Below, in pieces: positions 1-6,032 of a DNA stretch of 7,205 nucleotides. A program made the translations under genes and the position numbers. The DNA comes from an uncultured Collinsella sp. (GTDB taxonomy: Bacteria; Actinomycetota; Coriobacteriia; Coriobacteriales; Coriobacteriaceae), in assembly GCA_900545445.1 (NCBI GenBank), contig UQZH01000069.1, positions 1 through 7,205 of the forward strand. Reading direction: 5' to 3'. Below the pieces are notes generated by a model. The model ran no database searches. It saw only the letters and a list, made by a program, of their open reading frames with translations, and had not been told where the DNA came from. Positions within the stretch are counted from its first letter, which is position 1. Every line of letters starts with the position of its first letter.

Positions 1-118
1 CGGCGACCTTGTCGGCGAGCGCGGTCATCTTCTTGCCGGTCTCGTAGACGTTCTTGCCGTCCTCGACGTAGCCCTCCTGGCTAAAGTGCATGATCTCGAT
101 CTTCTCGGTTTCCTTCAT
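1..118 (-). CDS. SIS-domain sugar-phosphate deglycase/isomerase-like protein, N-terminal fragment
   Basis: The first 39 residues of a minus-strand gene are visible; the gene runs off the left edge. It begins MKETEKIEIM and continues with HFSQEGYVEDGKNVYETGKK, an alpha-helical lead-in of the kind that precedes the first SIS phosphosugar-binding fold in FrlB/GfrE/GfrF-like deglycases. The start at 118 is supported by AAAGGA (complement of 125-130) about six bases upstream. It has its own promoter (176-212), with a leader of about 50 bases. By family knowledge such enzymes cleave 6-phosphorylated Amadori compounds (fructoselysine or glucoselysine 6-phosphate) in the cytoplasm. The SIS core lies outside the window, so the assignment rests on the N-terminus, the PTS context and the other SIS-like fragment at 7039-7205. 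Another SIS isomerase or a GlmS-like enzyme is possible. Confidence 0.55.
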   Translation of the reverse strand, partial: MKETEKIEIMHFSQEGYVEDGKNVYETGKKMTALADKVA

Positions 119-175
119 GGCTTTTCCTTTCTGTCCTGCACGCGAATCTATACATCGCGTTTCTTTTCGATACCA

Positions 176-212
176 ATTATAGACATACACCCAACGTGTT
201 TTTAATACCACT
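176..212 (-). promoter_or_regulatory. Promoter of the distal SIS gene with conserved upstream box
   Basis: On the minus strand a perfect -10 element TATAAT (176-181) lies 19 bases downstream of AGTGGTATTAAA (201-212). The best -35 candidate overlaps the 3' end of the box (TTAAAA with an 18-base spacer) and is a poor match to TTGACA, so the promoter may depend on a protein bound at the box. The same box, spacing and TATAATT reappear at 3327-3363. Predicted transcription start is near 169. Confidence 0.6.
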
Positions 213-270
213 TTTCAATCTGTTCCAATCCTCGGTGAACGGTCGTAATTCTCTGGTGAGTGGTATTAAA
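201..270. repeat. 12-bp perfect inverted repeat (operator-like boxes)
   Basis: TTTAATACCACT at 201-212 and AGTGGTATTAAA at 259-270 are exact reverse complements. Their centres are 58 bp apart. The promoter-proximal arm overlaps the -35 region; the distal arm lies about 20 bp past the MFS stop codon and has no -10 element of its own on the plus strand. TGGTATTA resembles a half-site of GntR-family operators (TGGTATTAATACCA-like); that family link is an inference. Confidence 0.55.
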
Positions 271-288
271 TTAGAATTTGATGTATAG

Positions 289-1503
289 CTAACGCCCCCG
301 GCGTCTCCCTTGTGTGACAAAGAACAGCGTTCCTACCAGCGCAATAATGGTCGATGCTCCAAACAGTACCGTCTGGACACCCAAAGCCTCCGCCAAAAAC
401 GGAGCCGCCAGCAGCGGCACCACGCCGGCGCTCATCAGGCCAAAGCGCACAAAGCCGGTAATGCGACCCAGGTATTTGATGTCGGCGCGCTCCTGAATCA
501 AGATCATCTGCAGCGGCTCCAGGAACCCCCAGGCCAGACCGTTAATCGCCTGACCGACAATCGCGACCCCCAGCATATCTGTGCCCACGTACACCATGGA
601 CCCAATGCCCACGGCCATGAGCGCGCCGAGCAGCAATCGTAGGTTGACATGGCGAGCAGAAAGCTTGGTCAGGATGAACGCGCCCACCGAGGAAGTGAGG
701 CCCACGACCGAGGACAGCCAGCCCAGCCAGACGATATCCACGTTGAGCACATCACGGTAGAACAACGACTCAAGCGAATCAAACGCGCCAAACGCAAAGA
801 ATCCCAAAAAGCCCGAGATAAAGATGAGGCGCAGGTCGTGGTCGCGAAACGTAAGTCGCGCACCCTCGGCCATGCCGCCCAGAATACCGCCCTTCGGCTT
901 TTCCCCTCTTGCGGGAACAACACACTCGTGACAGCCCAAGGAGAGCACGGCCGCCACACCCATCATGCCCGCCATGAGCAGATAGACCGATTGCGTGGCA
1001 AAACAGCTCACGATGGCACCGCCGAGCAGCGGGCCAGCGGTATAGGCAATATTGCTGTAGAACACCATGAGGCCGTTCACGCGGGTACGGCCCTCGGTGG
1101 TCGACTCCAGGTATCCCGGAAACGCATGCGTGCAGGTGTTGATAAAGCCGCCCGCAAGTCCCAAGACGCACGCGGCAAACAAAAGCCCGGGGACAGACAG
1201 CGGCGCCAACCCCACGCCAAGCGATAGCACAGCCGTAATCACGCACGTCACAAATGACGTCCGGCGCGGTCCAAAGCGATCGATGACCGAACCCGACACC
1301 ATATTGCCCGCCGACGTCATAAGATTGCGCACGAGCGTAATGGCGGCAACCAAAAAGGCCGTGCCGGCCAGATCATACGTGGCCGCACCGATAAGCCCCA
1401 AAAAGTAGACCGCGTTGTTGGCGCACCACTGCAGGGACTCAATAAGAATCAGCCTGACCTCCGCCGGCGTCAGGCGCATTGCTTCGCGATCCTTCGCGAA
1501 CAT
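289..1503 (-). CDS. Major facilitator superfamily (MFS) transporter
   Basis: A 404-residue integral membrane protein with about twelve hydrophobic segments, the usual MFS length. The loop after the second membrane segment carries the MFS motif A signature, GSVIDRFGPRR, at residues 71-81. A polar central loop near residues 195-220 separates the two six-helix halves. The ATG at 1503 has AAGGAG about six bases upstream. The gene starts only 17 bases after the terminator stem at 1523-1560, with no convincing promoter between, so it is probably expressed by read-through from IIC-2/IID-2. Substrate cannot be read from sequence. Its place after a PTS pair and before a deglycase-like gene fits export of a catabolic product or uptake of a related compound. 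The family call is secure; the role is inference. Confidence 0.85.
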   Translation of the reverse strand: MFAKDREAMRLTPAEVRLILIESLQWCANNAVYFLGLIGAATYDLAGTAFLVAAITLVRNLMTSAGNMVSGSVIDRFGPRRTSFVTCVITAVLSLGVGLAPLSVPGLLFAACVLGLAGGFINTCTHAFPGYLESTTEGRTRVNGLMVFYSNIAYTAGPLLGGAIVSCFATQSVYLLMAGMMGVAAVLSLGCHECVVPARGEKPKGGILGGMAEGARLTFRDHDLRLIFISGFLGFFAFGAFDSLESLFYRDVLNVDIVWLGWLSSVVGLTSSVGAFILTKLSARHVNLRLLLGALMAVGIGSMVYVGTDMLGVAIVGQAINGLAWGFLEPLQMILIQERADIKYLGRITGFVRFGLMSAGVVPLLAAPFLAEALGVQTVLFGASTIIALVGTLFFVTQGRRRGR

Positions 1504-1520
1504 ACGAACTCCTTCTATAC

Positions 1521-1560
1521 AAAAAGGGGATGGAGGGCATAGGCCTGCTCCATCCCCTTT
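1521..1560 (-). terminator. Intrinsic terminator after IID-2
   Basis: AAAGGGGATGGAG (1523-1535) pairs perfectly over 13 bp with CTCCATCCCCTTT (1548-1560), with a 12-base loop. On the minus strand the stem is followed by a run of five T (1521-1525). It lies between IID-2 and the MFS gene, whose ribosome binding site follows almost at once. Confidence 0.85.
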
Positions 1561-1594
1561 CCAGGTTGCAACGAAAATCTATGCAGCCGGGCCC

Positions 1595-2428
1595 TTACGC
1601 CAGCACGCCGAAGAACGCGCCGATGATGCCCACGACCATGGTGGCCACGATCAGCACCATGGGGTTGATCTTCTTGGACAGCAGCCAGTAGTACAGCCAG
1701 AAGGCGATCATGCCGAGCATGCCGGGCATGATGCCGTCCAGGATGTCCTGGAGGGTCTGGGCGTCGTCGCCCGAGCCGATGGCCACCGGGATGCTGGCCC
1801 AGAACATGTCCTTGCACATGGCGCCCACGACCATGACGCCCACGATTCCCACGCAGGTCATGATCTTCTGCATGAGGCCGGTCCTCTGGGCCTCGTCCAG
1901 GAAGCCCACGCCCAGCTCGTAGCCCTTGACGGCGCCCCAGACGCGCAGCGCGAAGCCGGGGACGTTGTAGATGAGCAGGAAGGCGATGGGGCCGAAGGGG
2001 TTGCCGGCCTGGCACAGGCTGATGCCCACCGCGGCGGCGACCACGCGCAGCGTCGACAGGAAGATGGAGTCGCCGATGCCGGACAGCGGGCCCATGAGGG
2101 CGGCCTTGACGTCGTTGACGCTCTCGGGCTCGATCTCGCCGCGGGCGACCTTCTCCTCCATGGCCATCGCGATGCCGCCGACGAACGGGGCGAACTGGAC
2201 GGTGATGTTGAAGAACGCGCAGTGGCGGTGCAGGGCCTCGGCGTAGTCGTCGGGGCGGCCGGCGTAGATCTTCTTGAGCATGTTGGCGACCATCAGGCAG
2301 AAGGCGATGTTCATCTGCTTGTAGTAGGTCCAGGAGAACTCCATGCCCAGGGCGCCGACGTTGACGGCGCTCTTGACGAGGTCGGAGCGCGTGATCTTGT
2401 TCTCGGGACTAGAAGTCATCGTCCTCAT
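1595..2428 (-). CDS. PTS mannose-family transporter subunit IID (copy 2)
   Basis: A 277-residue IID subunit, close to the usual 270-285. With IIC it forms the membrane channel of a mannose/fructose/sorbose-family PTS. Family hallmarks include an aromatic-rich N-terminal segment (WTYYKQMNIAFCLM, 33-46), LHRHCAFFN (66-74), MGPLSGIGDSIF (112-123) and hydrophobic C-terminal helices. It is identical to the protein at 4387-5220. The start codon overlaps the end of IIC-2 by 20 bases. A second in-frame ATG at 2419 is better spaced from the purine-rich AAGGGG and may be the true start (274 residues). The overlap suggests translational coupling to IIC-2. The stop is TAA, whereas the other copy uses TAG. 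A strong terminator follows. Confidence 0.92.
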   Translation of the reverse strand: MRTMTSSPENKITRSDLVKSAVNVGALGMEFSWTYYKQMNIAFCLMVANMLKKIYAGRPDDYAEALHRHCAFFNITVQFAPFVGGIAMAMEEKVARGEIEPESVNDVKAALMGPLSGIGDSIFLSTLRVVAAAVGISLCQAGNPFGPIAFLLIYNVPGFALRVWGAVKGYELGVGFLDEAQRTGLMQKIMTCVGIVGVMVVGAMCKDMFWASIPVAIGSGDDAQTLQDILDGIMPGMLGMIAFWLYYWLLSKKINPMVLIVATMVVGIIGAFFGVLA

Positions 2429-2648
2429 CCCCTTCCGCGGAGAGCTGGGGCTGGGCTCCGCCCAGGCCGAGCAGGTCGAACTTGTCGATGCCGATGATGA
2501 TGGCGATCAGGGCGACGCCCAGGACGGGCACGTTGGCGTAGGAGCACAGCAGGAAGCCCAGGAAGTAGAAGGGCACGAGCTGCTTGGTGAGCACCAGGCG
2601 GCCGAGCATGGCGAAGCCCATGGCCGGCAGGATGTTGGCGGCAACGCC
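1596..2648. repeat. 1,053-bp perfect direct repeat, copy A
   Basis: Aligned by eye against 4388-5440 (constant offset 2792), I found no mismatch. One end falls inside the IID stop codon (TAA here, TAG in the other copy). The other falls at the first base of IIC codon 179, where divergence begins abruptly. No transposase or terminal inverted repeats bound it, so it is not an insertion sequence. It looks like a gene-conversion or duplication tract. In an assembly from short reads it could also be a mis-resolved repeat. Confidence 0.9.
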
Positions 2649-3182
2649 GCAACCGTCAATCACAAAGGGCGGGATGAAGTCGAGCAGGCCCTGGATGGCG
2701 CCGGAACCCAGATAGAAGGCGCCGCCACACAGCAGGAAGTACTCGAGGCAGCCCCAAAGTCCAAGTCCCCAATGAACGGCGTAGATGCCTTTGAGGTTTC
2801 CCTTGAGGGCGAACTTGTCTGCCATGTCGACAAACACGGCGAACAGAGCGTTGGTAATGTTGCCGATCGTCAGCGAAAGGACGGCGATGGGCATGGCGAG
2901 TGCGATGGCCGTCTCGGTACCCTGACCGAGCTGAATGGCAAACGCGCAGGCGAGCACGCCGCCGACGGTTTCGTTAGGCGGCACGTAGGCGCCGATGGAG
3001 ATCGAGCCCATGAACAGCAGCTCAAGGCTTGCACCTACGGCAAGGCCAGTCTGCAGGTCCCCCAGCACCAGGCCCACGAGCGGGCACAGGACGATGGGGC
3101 GGAACGCGTAGAGGGTGCCGAGCTGGTAGTCGAGGCATCCAAACGCTCCGACTAAGCCGACGAGGATTGCTTGGACAAGCAT
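2409..3182 (-). CDS. PTS mannose-family transporter subunit IIC (copy 2)
   Basis: A 257-residue polytopic membrane protein of the ManY/SorA-type IIC family, the subunit expected to bind and translocate the sugar. Typical features are the N-terminal hydrophobic helix, FRPIVLCPLVGLVLGDLQTG (27-46) and LELLFMGSISIGAYVPP (53-69). The ATG at 3182 is chosen because GGAGG (complement of 3187-3191) precedes it and it aligns with the start of IIC-1. The frame is open further upstream to 3362, but that stretch lies across the predicted promoter. Residues 1-178 are about 73% identical to IIC-1, with most differences at 101-178; residues 179-257 are identical. The protein ends in an acidic tail, EGDEDDDF. 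No IIA or IIB accompanies this pair, so it probably uses those encoded at 6033-6992. Confidence 0.92.
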   Translation of the reverse strand: MLVQAILVGLVGAFGCLDYQLGTLYAFRPIVLCPLVGLVLGDLQTGLAVGASLELLFMGSISIGAYVPPNETVGGVLACAFAIQLGQGTETAIALAMPIAVLSLTIGNITNALFAVFVDMADKFALKGNLKGIYAVHWGLGLWGCLEYFLLCGGAFYLGSGAIQGLLDFIPPFVIDGCGVAANILPAMGFAMLGRLVLTKQLVPFYFLGFLLCSYANVPVLGVALIAIIIGIDKFDLLGLGGAQPQLSAEGDEDDDF

Positions 3183-3319
3183 AATTCCTCCCAATAAGGA
3201 ATATCGAACCGTCGTCACACCCGTCGCGCGCGTTGTTGATATCAATTCCGGGAGTTCGATCACACGGCTCGAAGCGTACCTGGTGTGCTGCGAACACCCA
3301 TGCCAGGTACAAATGATTT
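3183..3319 (-). promoter_or_regulatory. Long 5' leader of IIC-2 with hairpin
   Basis: If transcription starts just downstream of the -10 at 3327-3332, the IIC-2 message has a leader of about 135 bases. It contains a perfect 8-bp inverted repeat, GTACCTGG (3276-3283) and CCAGGTAC (3303-3310). A competing 5-bp hairpin, GGTGT (3282-3286) and ACACC (3294-3298), shares two bases with it, so the two structures exclude each other. No T-run follows, so neither is a terminator alone. I recognise no known riboswitch class. Confidence 0.35.
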
Positions 3320-3326
3320 GATACGA

Positions 3327-3363
3327 ATTATAGATATGCAGGTTCTTACTATTTAATACCACT
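3327..3363 (-). promoter_or_regulatory. Promoter of the IIC-2/IID-2 unit with conserved upstream box
   Basis: On the minus strand TATAAT (3327-3332) lies 19 bases downstream of AGTGGTATTAAA (3352-3363). The -35 candidate within the box is weak (TTAAAT, 18-base spacer). The arrangement matches the promoter at 176-212 in box, spacing and the bases just past the -10 (GTATC). A shared regulator at both sites is inferred. Confidence 0.6.
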
Positions 3364-3407
3364 CGCTCAGCGGGGTGTTTTTTACCGTAAACGGCAGACG
3401 TATCCCA

Positions 3408-4298
3408 TCAGGCGCGCTCTTTGTTTCGATGGCGGACAAGCGCCACCAGAAAGCCATCGCCAAAGGCATCGTATGCCAAGTTGCCTACAATCACCAAAAC
3501 GATTATCGCCGCGCCCAAAAACTCGTTCCAGCGAAAGACCTCGCCAAAGAGGAGCGCCGACCAGCAGGGAGCGAGCACGACCTCGCTCATGCAGACCAAG
3601 TTGGCCGCAAACGCGTTAGTGCGCGCAATCCCCTTGGCATACAGCACGCTCGCAAGGCCACTGCAAAAAAGCCCATGCACCAGCATGAGTCCCCACTCAA
3701 ATGGTCTCACGGAGTCTAGGGCGCCGGCAAAATAGACGATCGGCAGCATCGAGATACCGCAGGAGATGAGCGAGGACACCATGGGCGACGCATCGGGGCG
3801 AGAGTTCAAAAAGAAACACAGCCCAAAGGTGGCGCCCGAAATGACGGCAAGCAGGTTGCCGAGCATGCCCTCGGCACTCAAATCGCCTAAAAAGAAAAGT
3901 CCCATACCCGTAAAGGCAACCACCACGGAGGCAATCTTCGCAGGTGAGGGCAACGTGCGAGTTGCGAGCGATTGATACACGATAACGAAAATCATCGAGG
4001 TGTACTGCAGAACGATCGCGTTGCCGACCGTCGTGAGCTGGTTGGCAAAGTTAAACGTGGTGCCCGTCACGAAGTTGCAGACGGCCACAAGGACAATAAG
4101 ACGGCTGACGCGGAGGACGGGCCTGCCAACGAGCAGGATAAAGAGCGCCATAAATATTGCCGTAACGGCACCGATCAAAAGAGCTGACTGCGAATTGGCG
4201 CGAACGAGGATGCCGATAAAACTCCACAAGAGCGCCGTGCCAAATAGATACATCGCCCCGCTCACGCCATTATCGGGTGGATTGTCAGATCGAATCAC
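3408..4298 (-). CDS. DMT-superfamily (EamA-type) transporter
   Basis: A 296-residue membrane protein with about ten hydrophobic segments in two homologous halves, the EamA/DMT architecture and length. The first half ends with the typical helix pair around LQYTSMIFVIVYQSLA (97-112) and KIASVVVAFTGMGLFFLG (121-138). The second half shows the parallel pattern SEVVLAPCWSALLFGE followed by FLGAAIIVLVIVGN. The start is GTG at 4298, preceded by GGAGGT at five bases. It follows the terminator after IID-1 with no clear promoter, so expression is probably read-through. The family includes exporters of amino acids and metabolites. After an Amadori-type PTS, export of the freed amino acid or amine is a reasonable guess, but the substrate is unknown. 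No terminator is seen after its stop codon. Confidence 0.85.
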   Translation of the reverse strand: MIRSDNPPDNGVSGAMYLFGTALLWSFIGILVRANSQSALLIGAVTAIFMALFILLVGRPVLRVSRLIVLVAVCNFVTGTTFNFANQLTTVGNAIVLQYTSMIFVIVYQSLATRTLPSPAKIASVVVAFTGMGLFFLGDLSAEGMLGNLLAVISGATFGLCFFLNSRPDASPMVSSLISCGISMLPIVYFAGALDSVRPFEWGLMLVHGLFCSGLASVLYAKGIARTNAFAANLVCMSEVVLAPCWSALLFGEVFRWNEFLGAAIIVLVIVGNLAYDAFGDGFLVALVRHRNKERA

Positions 4299-4326
4299 GA
4301 AGCACCTCCAGCTAGCTTTCGGTAAT

Positions 4327-4357
4327 AAAAAACGGCGACCGCAATGGGTCGCCGTTT
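4327..4357 (-). terminator. Intrinsic terminator after IID-1
   Basis: AAACGGCGACC (4330-4340) pairs perfectly over 11 bp with GGTCGCCGTTT (4347-4357), with a six-base loop. On the minus strand the stem runs into six consecutive T (4327-4332), three of them part of the stem. It separates IID-1 from the EamA gene, whose ribosome binding site begins about 20 bases further on. Confidence 0.87.
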
Positions 4358-4386
4358 CCCTTGGGGGCAGAATAAAACGCAGGAAC

Positions 4387-5220
4387 CTACGCCAGCACGC
4401 CGAAGAACGCGCCGATGATGCCCACGACCATGGTGGCCACGATCAGCACCATGGGGTTGATCTTCTTGGACAGCAGCCAGTAGTACAGCCAGAAGGCGAT
4501 CATGCCGAGCATGCCGGGCATGATGCCGTCCAGGATGTCCTGGAGGGTCTGGGCGTCGTCGCCCGAGCCGATGGCCACCGGGATGCTGGCCCAGAACATG
4601 TCCTTGCACATGGCGCCCACGACCATGACGCCCACGATTCCCACGCAGGTCATGATCTTCTGCATGAGGCCGGTCCTCTGGGCCTCGTCCAGGAAGCCCA
4701 CGCCCAGCTCGTAGCCCTTGACGGCGCCCCAGACGCGCAGCGCGAAGCCGGGGACGTTGTAGATGAGCAGGAAGGCGATGGGGCCGAAGGGGTTGCCGGC
4801 CTGGCACAGGCTGATGCCCACCGCGGCGGCGACCACGCGCAGCGTCGACAGGAAGATGGAGTCGCCGATGCCGGACAGCGGGCCCATGAGGGCGGCCTTG
4901 ACGTCGTTGACGCTCTCGGGCTCGATCTCGCCGCGGGCGACCTTCTCCTCCATGGCCATCGCGATGCCGCCGACGAACGGGGCGAACTGGACGGTGATGT
5001 TGAAGAACGCGCAGTGGCGGTGCAGGGCCTCGGCGTAGTCGTCGGGGCGGCCGGCGTAGATCTTCTTGAGCATGTTGGCGACCATCAGGCAGAAGGCGAT
5101 GTTCATCTGCTTGTAGTAGGTCCAGGAGAACTCCATGCCCAGGGCGCCGACGTTGACGGCGCTCTTGACGAGGTCGGAGCGCGTGATCTTGTTCTCGGGA
5201 CTAGAAGTCATCGTCCTCAT
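4387..5220 (-). CDS. PTS mannose-family transporter subunit IID (copy 1)
   Basis: This 277-residue IID subunit is identical to the protein at 1595-2428 and carries the same hallmarks (LHRHCAFFN at 66-74, MGPLSGIGDSIF at 112-123). It follows IIA, IIB and IIC-1 in order and so completes a full four-subunit transporter. The start overlaps the IIC-1 gene by 20 bases; an alternative ATG at 5211 may be used instead. Nearly every third codon position is G or C except in the first few codons, a stronger bias than in the neighbouring IIC 5' region. The stop codon is TAG. An intrinsic terminator follows within about 30 bases, so this is the likely main end of the SIS-IIA-IIB-IIC-IID transcript. Confidence 0.93.
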   Translation of the reverse strand: MRTMTSSPENKITRSDLVKSAVNVGALGMEFSWTYYKQMNIAFCLMVANMLKKIYAGRPDDYAEALHRHCAFFNITVQFAPFVGGIAMAMEEKVARGEIEPESVNDVKAALMGPLSGIGDSIFLSTLRVVAAAVGISLCQAGNPFGPIAFLLIYNVPGFALRVWGAVKGYELGVGFLDEAQRTGLMQKIMTCVGIVGVMVVGAMCKDMFWASIPVAIGSGDDAQTLQDILDGIMPGMLGMIAFWLYYWLLSKKINPMVLIVATMVVGIIGAFFGVLA

Positions 5221-5440
5221 CCCCTTCCGCGGAGAGCTGGGGCTGGGCTCCGCCCAGGCCGAGCAGGTCGAACTTGTCGATGCCGATGATGATGGCGATC
5301 AGGGCGACGCCCAGGACGGGCACGTTGGCGTAGGAGCACAGCAGGAAGCCCAGGAAGTAGAAGGGCACGAGCTGCTTGGTGAGCACCAGGCGGCCGAGCA
5401 TGGCGAAGCCCATGGCCGGCAGGATGTTGGCGGCAACGCC
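4388..5440. repeat. 1,053-bp perfect direct repeat, copy B
   Basis: This is the partner of 1596-2648, in the same orientation, with 1,739 bp between the copies. It spans the 3' end of IIC-1 from codon 179 and all of IID-1 as far as the last two bases of the stop codon. Flanking sequences outside the tract have diverged (TTT against TGC at IIC codon 178). Confidence 0.9.
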
Positions 5441-5974
5441 AAAGCCAGCAAGAACAAAGTCGGGGATAAAGTCGAGCACGCCCTGGATAGCGTCAGCACC
5501 CAGATAGAACGACAGCGAGCACAGCAGGAACGCCATGATGATGCCGGTTAAACCGATCAGGAAGTGCATCGCATAGACACCCTTAAGGTTGCCCTGGCCG
5601 GAGAAGACATCAGCGCGGTCAACCAGGATCGGCAGGGCGGCGTTGAGGATATTCTTGATGGCAAGGCACAGCGTGGCGATGGGCATGGCAAGCGCGATGG
5701 CTGCCTCGGTGCTCTGGCCCAGCTGGATAGCGAAGGCGCAGGCGAGCACGCCGCCGATCGTCTCATCAGGCGGCACGTAGGCGCCGATGGAGATCGAGCC
5801 CATGAACAGCAGCTCCAGACTCGCACCGATCGCGAGGCCGGACTGCAGGTCCCCCAGCACCAGACCCACGAGCGGGCACAGGACGATGGGGCGGAACGCA
5901 TAGAGCGTACCGAGCTGGCAGTCGAACTTACCAAATGCGGCGATAAGTCCGATGAGGATTGCTTGGGTAAGCAT
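5201..5974 (-). CDS. PTS mannose-family transporter subunit IIC (copy 1)
   Basis: A 257-residue IIC subunit, exactly the length of IIC-2. It shares FRPIVLCPLVGLVLGDLQ (27-44) and LELLFMGSISIGAYVPP (53-69). The ATG at 5974 follows a purine-rich AAAGGGGGA site. It lies in the full IIA-IIB-IIC-IID order, 58 bases after the IIB stop codon. Residues 101-178 differ strongly from IIC-2 (for example ADVFSGQGNL against ADKFALKGNL at 121-130), while 179-257 are identical. If substrate contacts lie in the divergent part, the two transporters would take different but related substrates. The C-terminus is EGDEDDDF, an acidic tail also seen in another form on IIA. Confidence 0.93.
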   Translation of the reverse strand: MLTQAILIGLIAAFGKFDCQLGTLYAFRPIVLCPLVGLVLGDLQSGLAIGASLELLFMGSISIGAYVPPDETIGGVLACAFAIQLGQSTEAAIALAMPIATLCLAIKNILNAALPILVDRADVFSGQGNLKGVYAMHFLIGLTGIIMAFLLCSLSFYLGADAIQGVLDFIPDFVLAGFGVAANILPAMGFAMLGRLVLTKQLVPFYFLGFLLCSYANVPVLGVALIAIIIGIDKFDLLGLGGAQPQLSAEGDEDDDF

Positions 5975-6001
5975 ACATCCCCCTTTCCTAATAGGACACT
6001 A

Positions 6002-6021
6002 CGAAGAGCTCAGACTCTTCG
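6002..6021 (-). other. Intercistronic stem-loop between IIB and IIC-1
   Basis: CGAAGAG (6002-6008) and CTCTTCG (6015-6021) form a perfect 7-bp stem with a six-base loop. It sits just downstream of the IIB stop codon. There is no T-run after it, so it may affect mRNA processing or stability rather than terminate transcription. Confidence 0.4.
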
Positions 6022-6032
6022 AATTCAAACGC

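Larger units (their letters stand above)
119..288. other. Intergenic regulatory region between the MFS gene and the distal SIS gene
   Basis: This AT-rich gap lies between the MFS stop codon and the SIS start. It holds a promoter for the SIS gene (TATAAT on the minus strand at 176-181), a box TTTAATACCACT at 201-212 and its exact reverse complement at 259-270. No terminator for the MFS transcript is visible, so MFS transcripts may run on into the SIS gene. Confidence 0.7.

Noticed and set aside
259..295. Plus-strand promoter driven by the distal AGTGGTATTAAA box
   Set aside because: At the spacing used by the other two boxes the sequence is TAACGC, not TATAAT, and no plus-strand gene follows.
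649..1227. Plus-strand open frame of 192 codons opposite the MFS gene
   Set aside because: Charged, repetitive composition without a recognisable domain; the minus strand encodes a complete MFS protein with motif A.
2343..3155. Plus-strand open frame antisense to IIC-2
   Set aside because: Low-complexity acidic product opposite a clearly recognisable membrane protein; no ribosome binding site or family motif.
3183..3362. N-terminal extension of IIC-2 in the same open frame
   Set aside because: The extension has no counterpart in IIC-1, overlaps the predicted -10 and the box, and a good GGAGG site precedes the internal ATG at 3182.
3381..3396. Hairpin after the EamA stop codon as an intrinsic terminator (CCGTTTACGG region)
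   Set aside because: The stem is only a few base pairs and the T-run lies on the plus strand, so it would not terminate the minus-strand EamA transcript.
4000..5289. Long plus-strand open frame (429 codons), with a near-identical partner at 1415-2497
   Set aside because: Its product is rich in H, D, A, G and E with no fold or motif and lies antisense to IIC and IID. Such frames arise because the real genes have strongly G/C-ending codons. It occurs twice only because the DNA repeat does.
1596..5440. Direct repeats as ends of an insertion sequence or composite transposon
   Set aside because: No transposase, terminal inverted repeats or target-site duplication seen; the repeats are coding sequence of PTS subunits.
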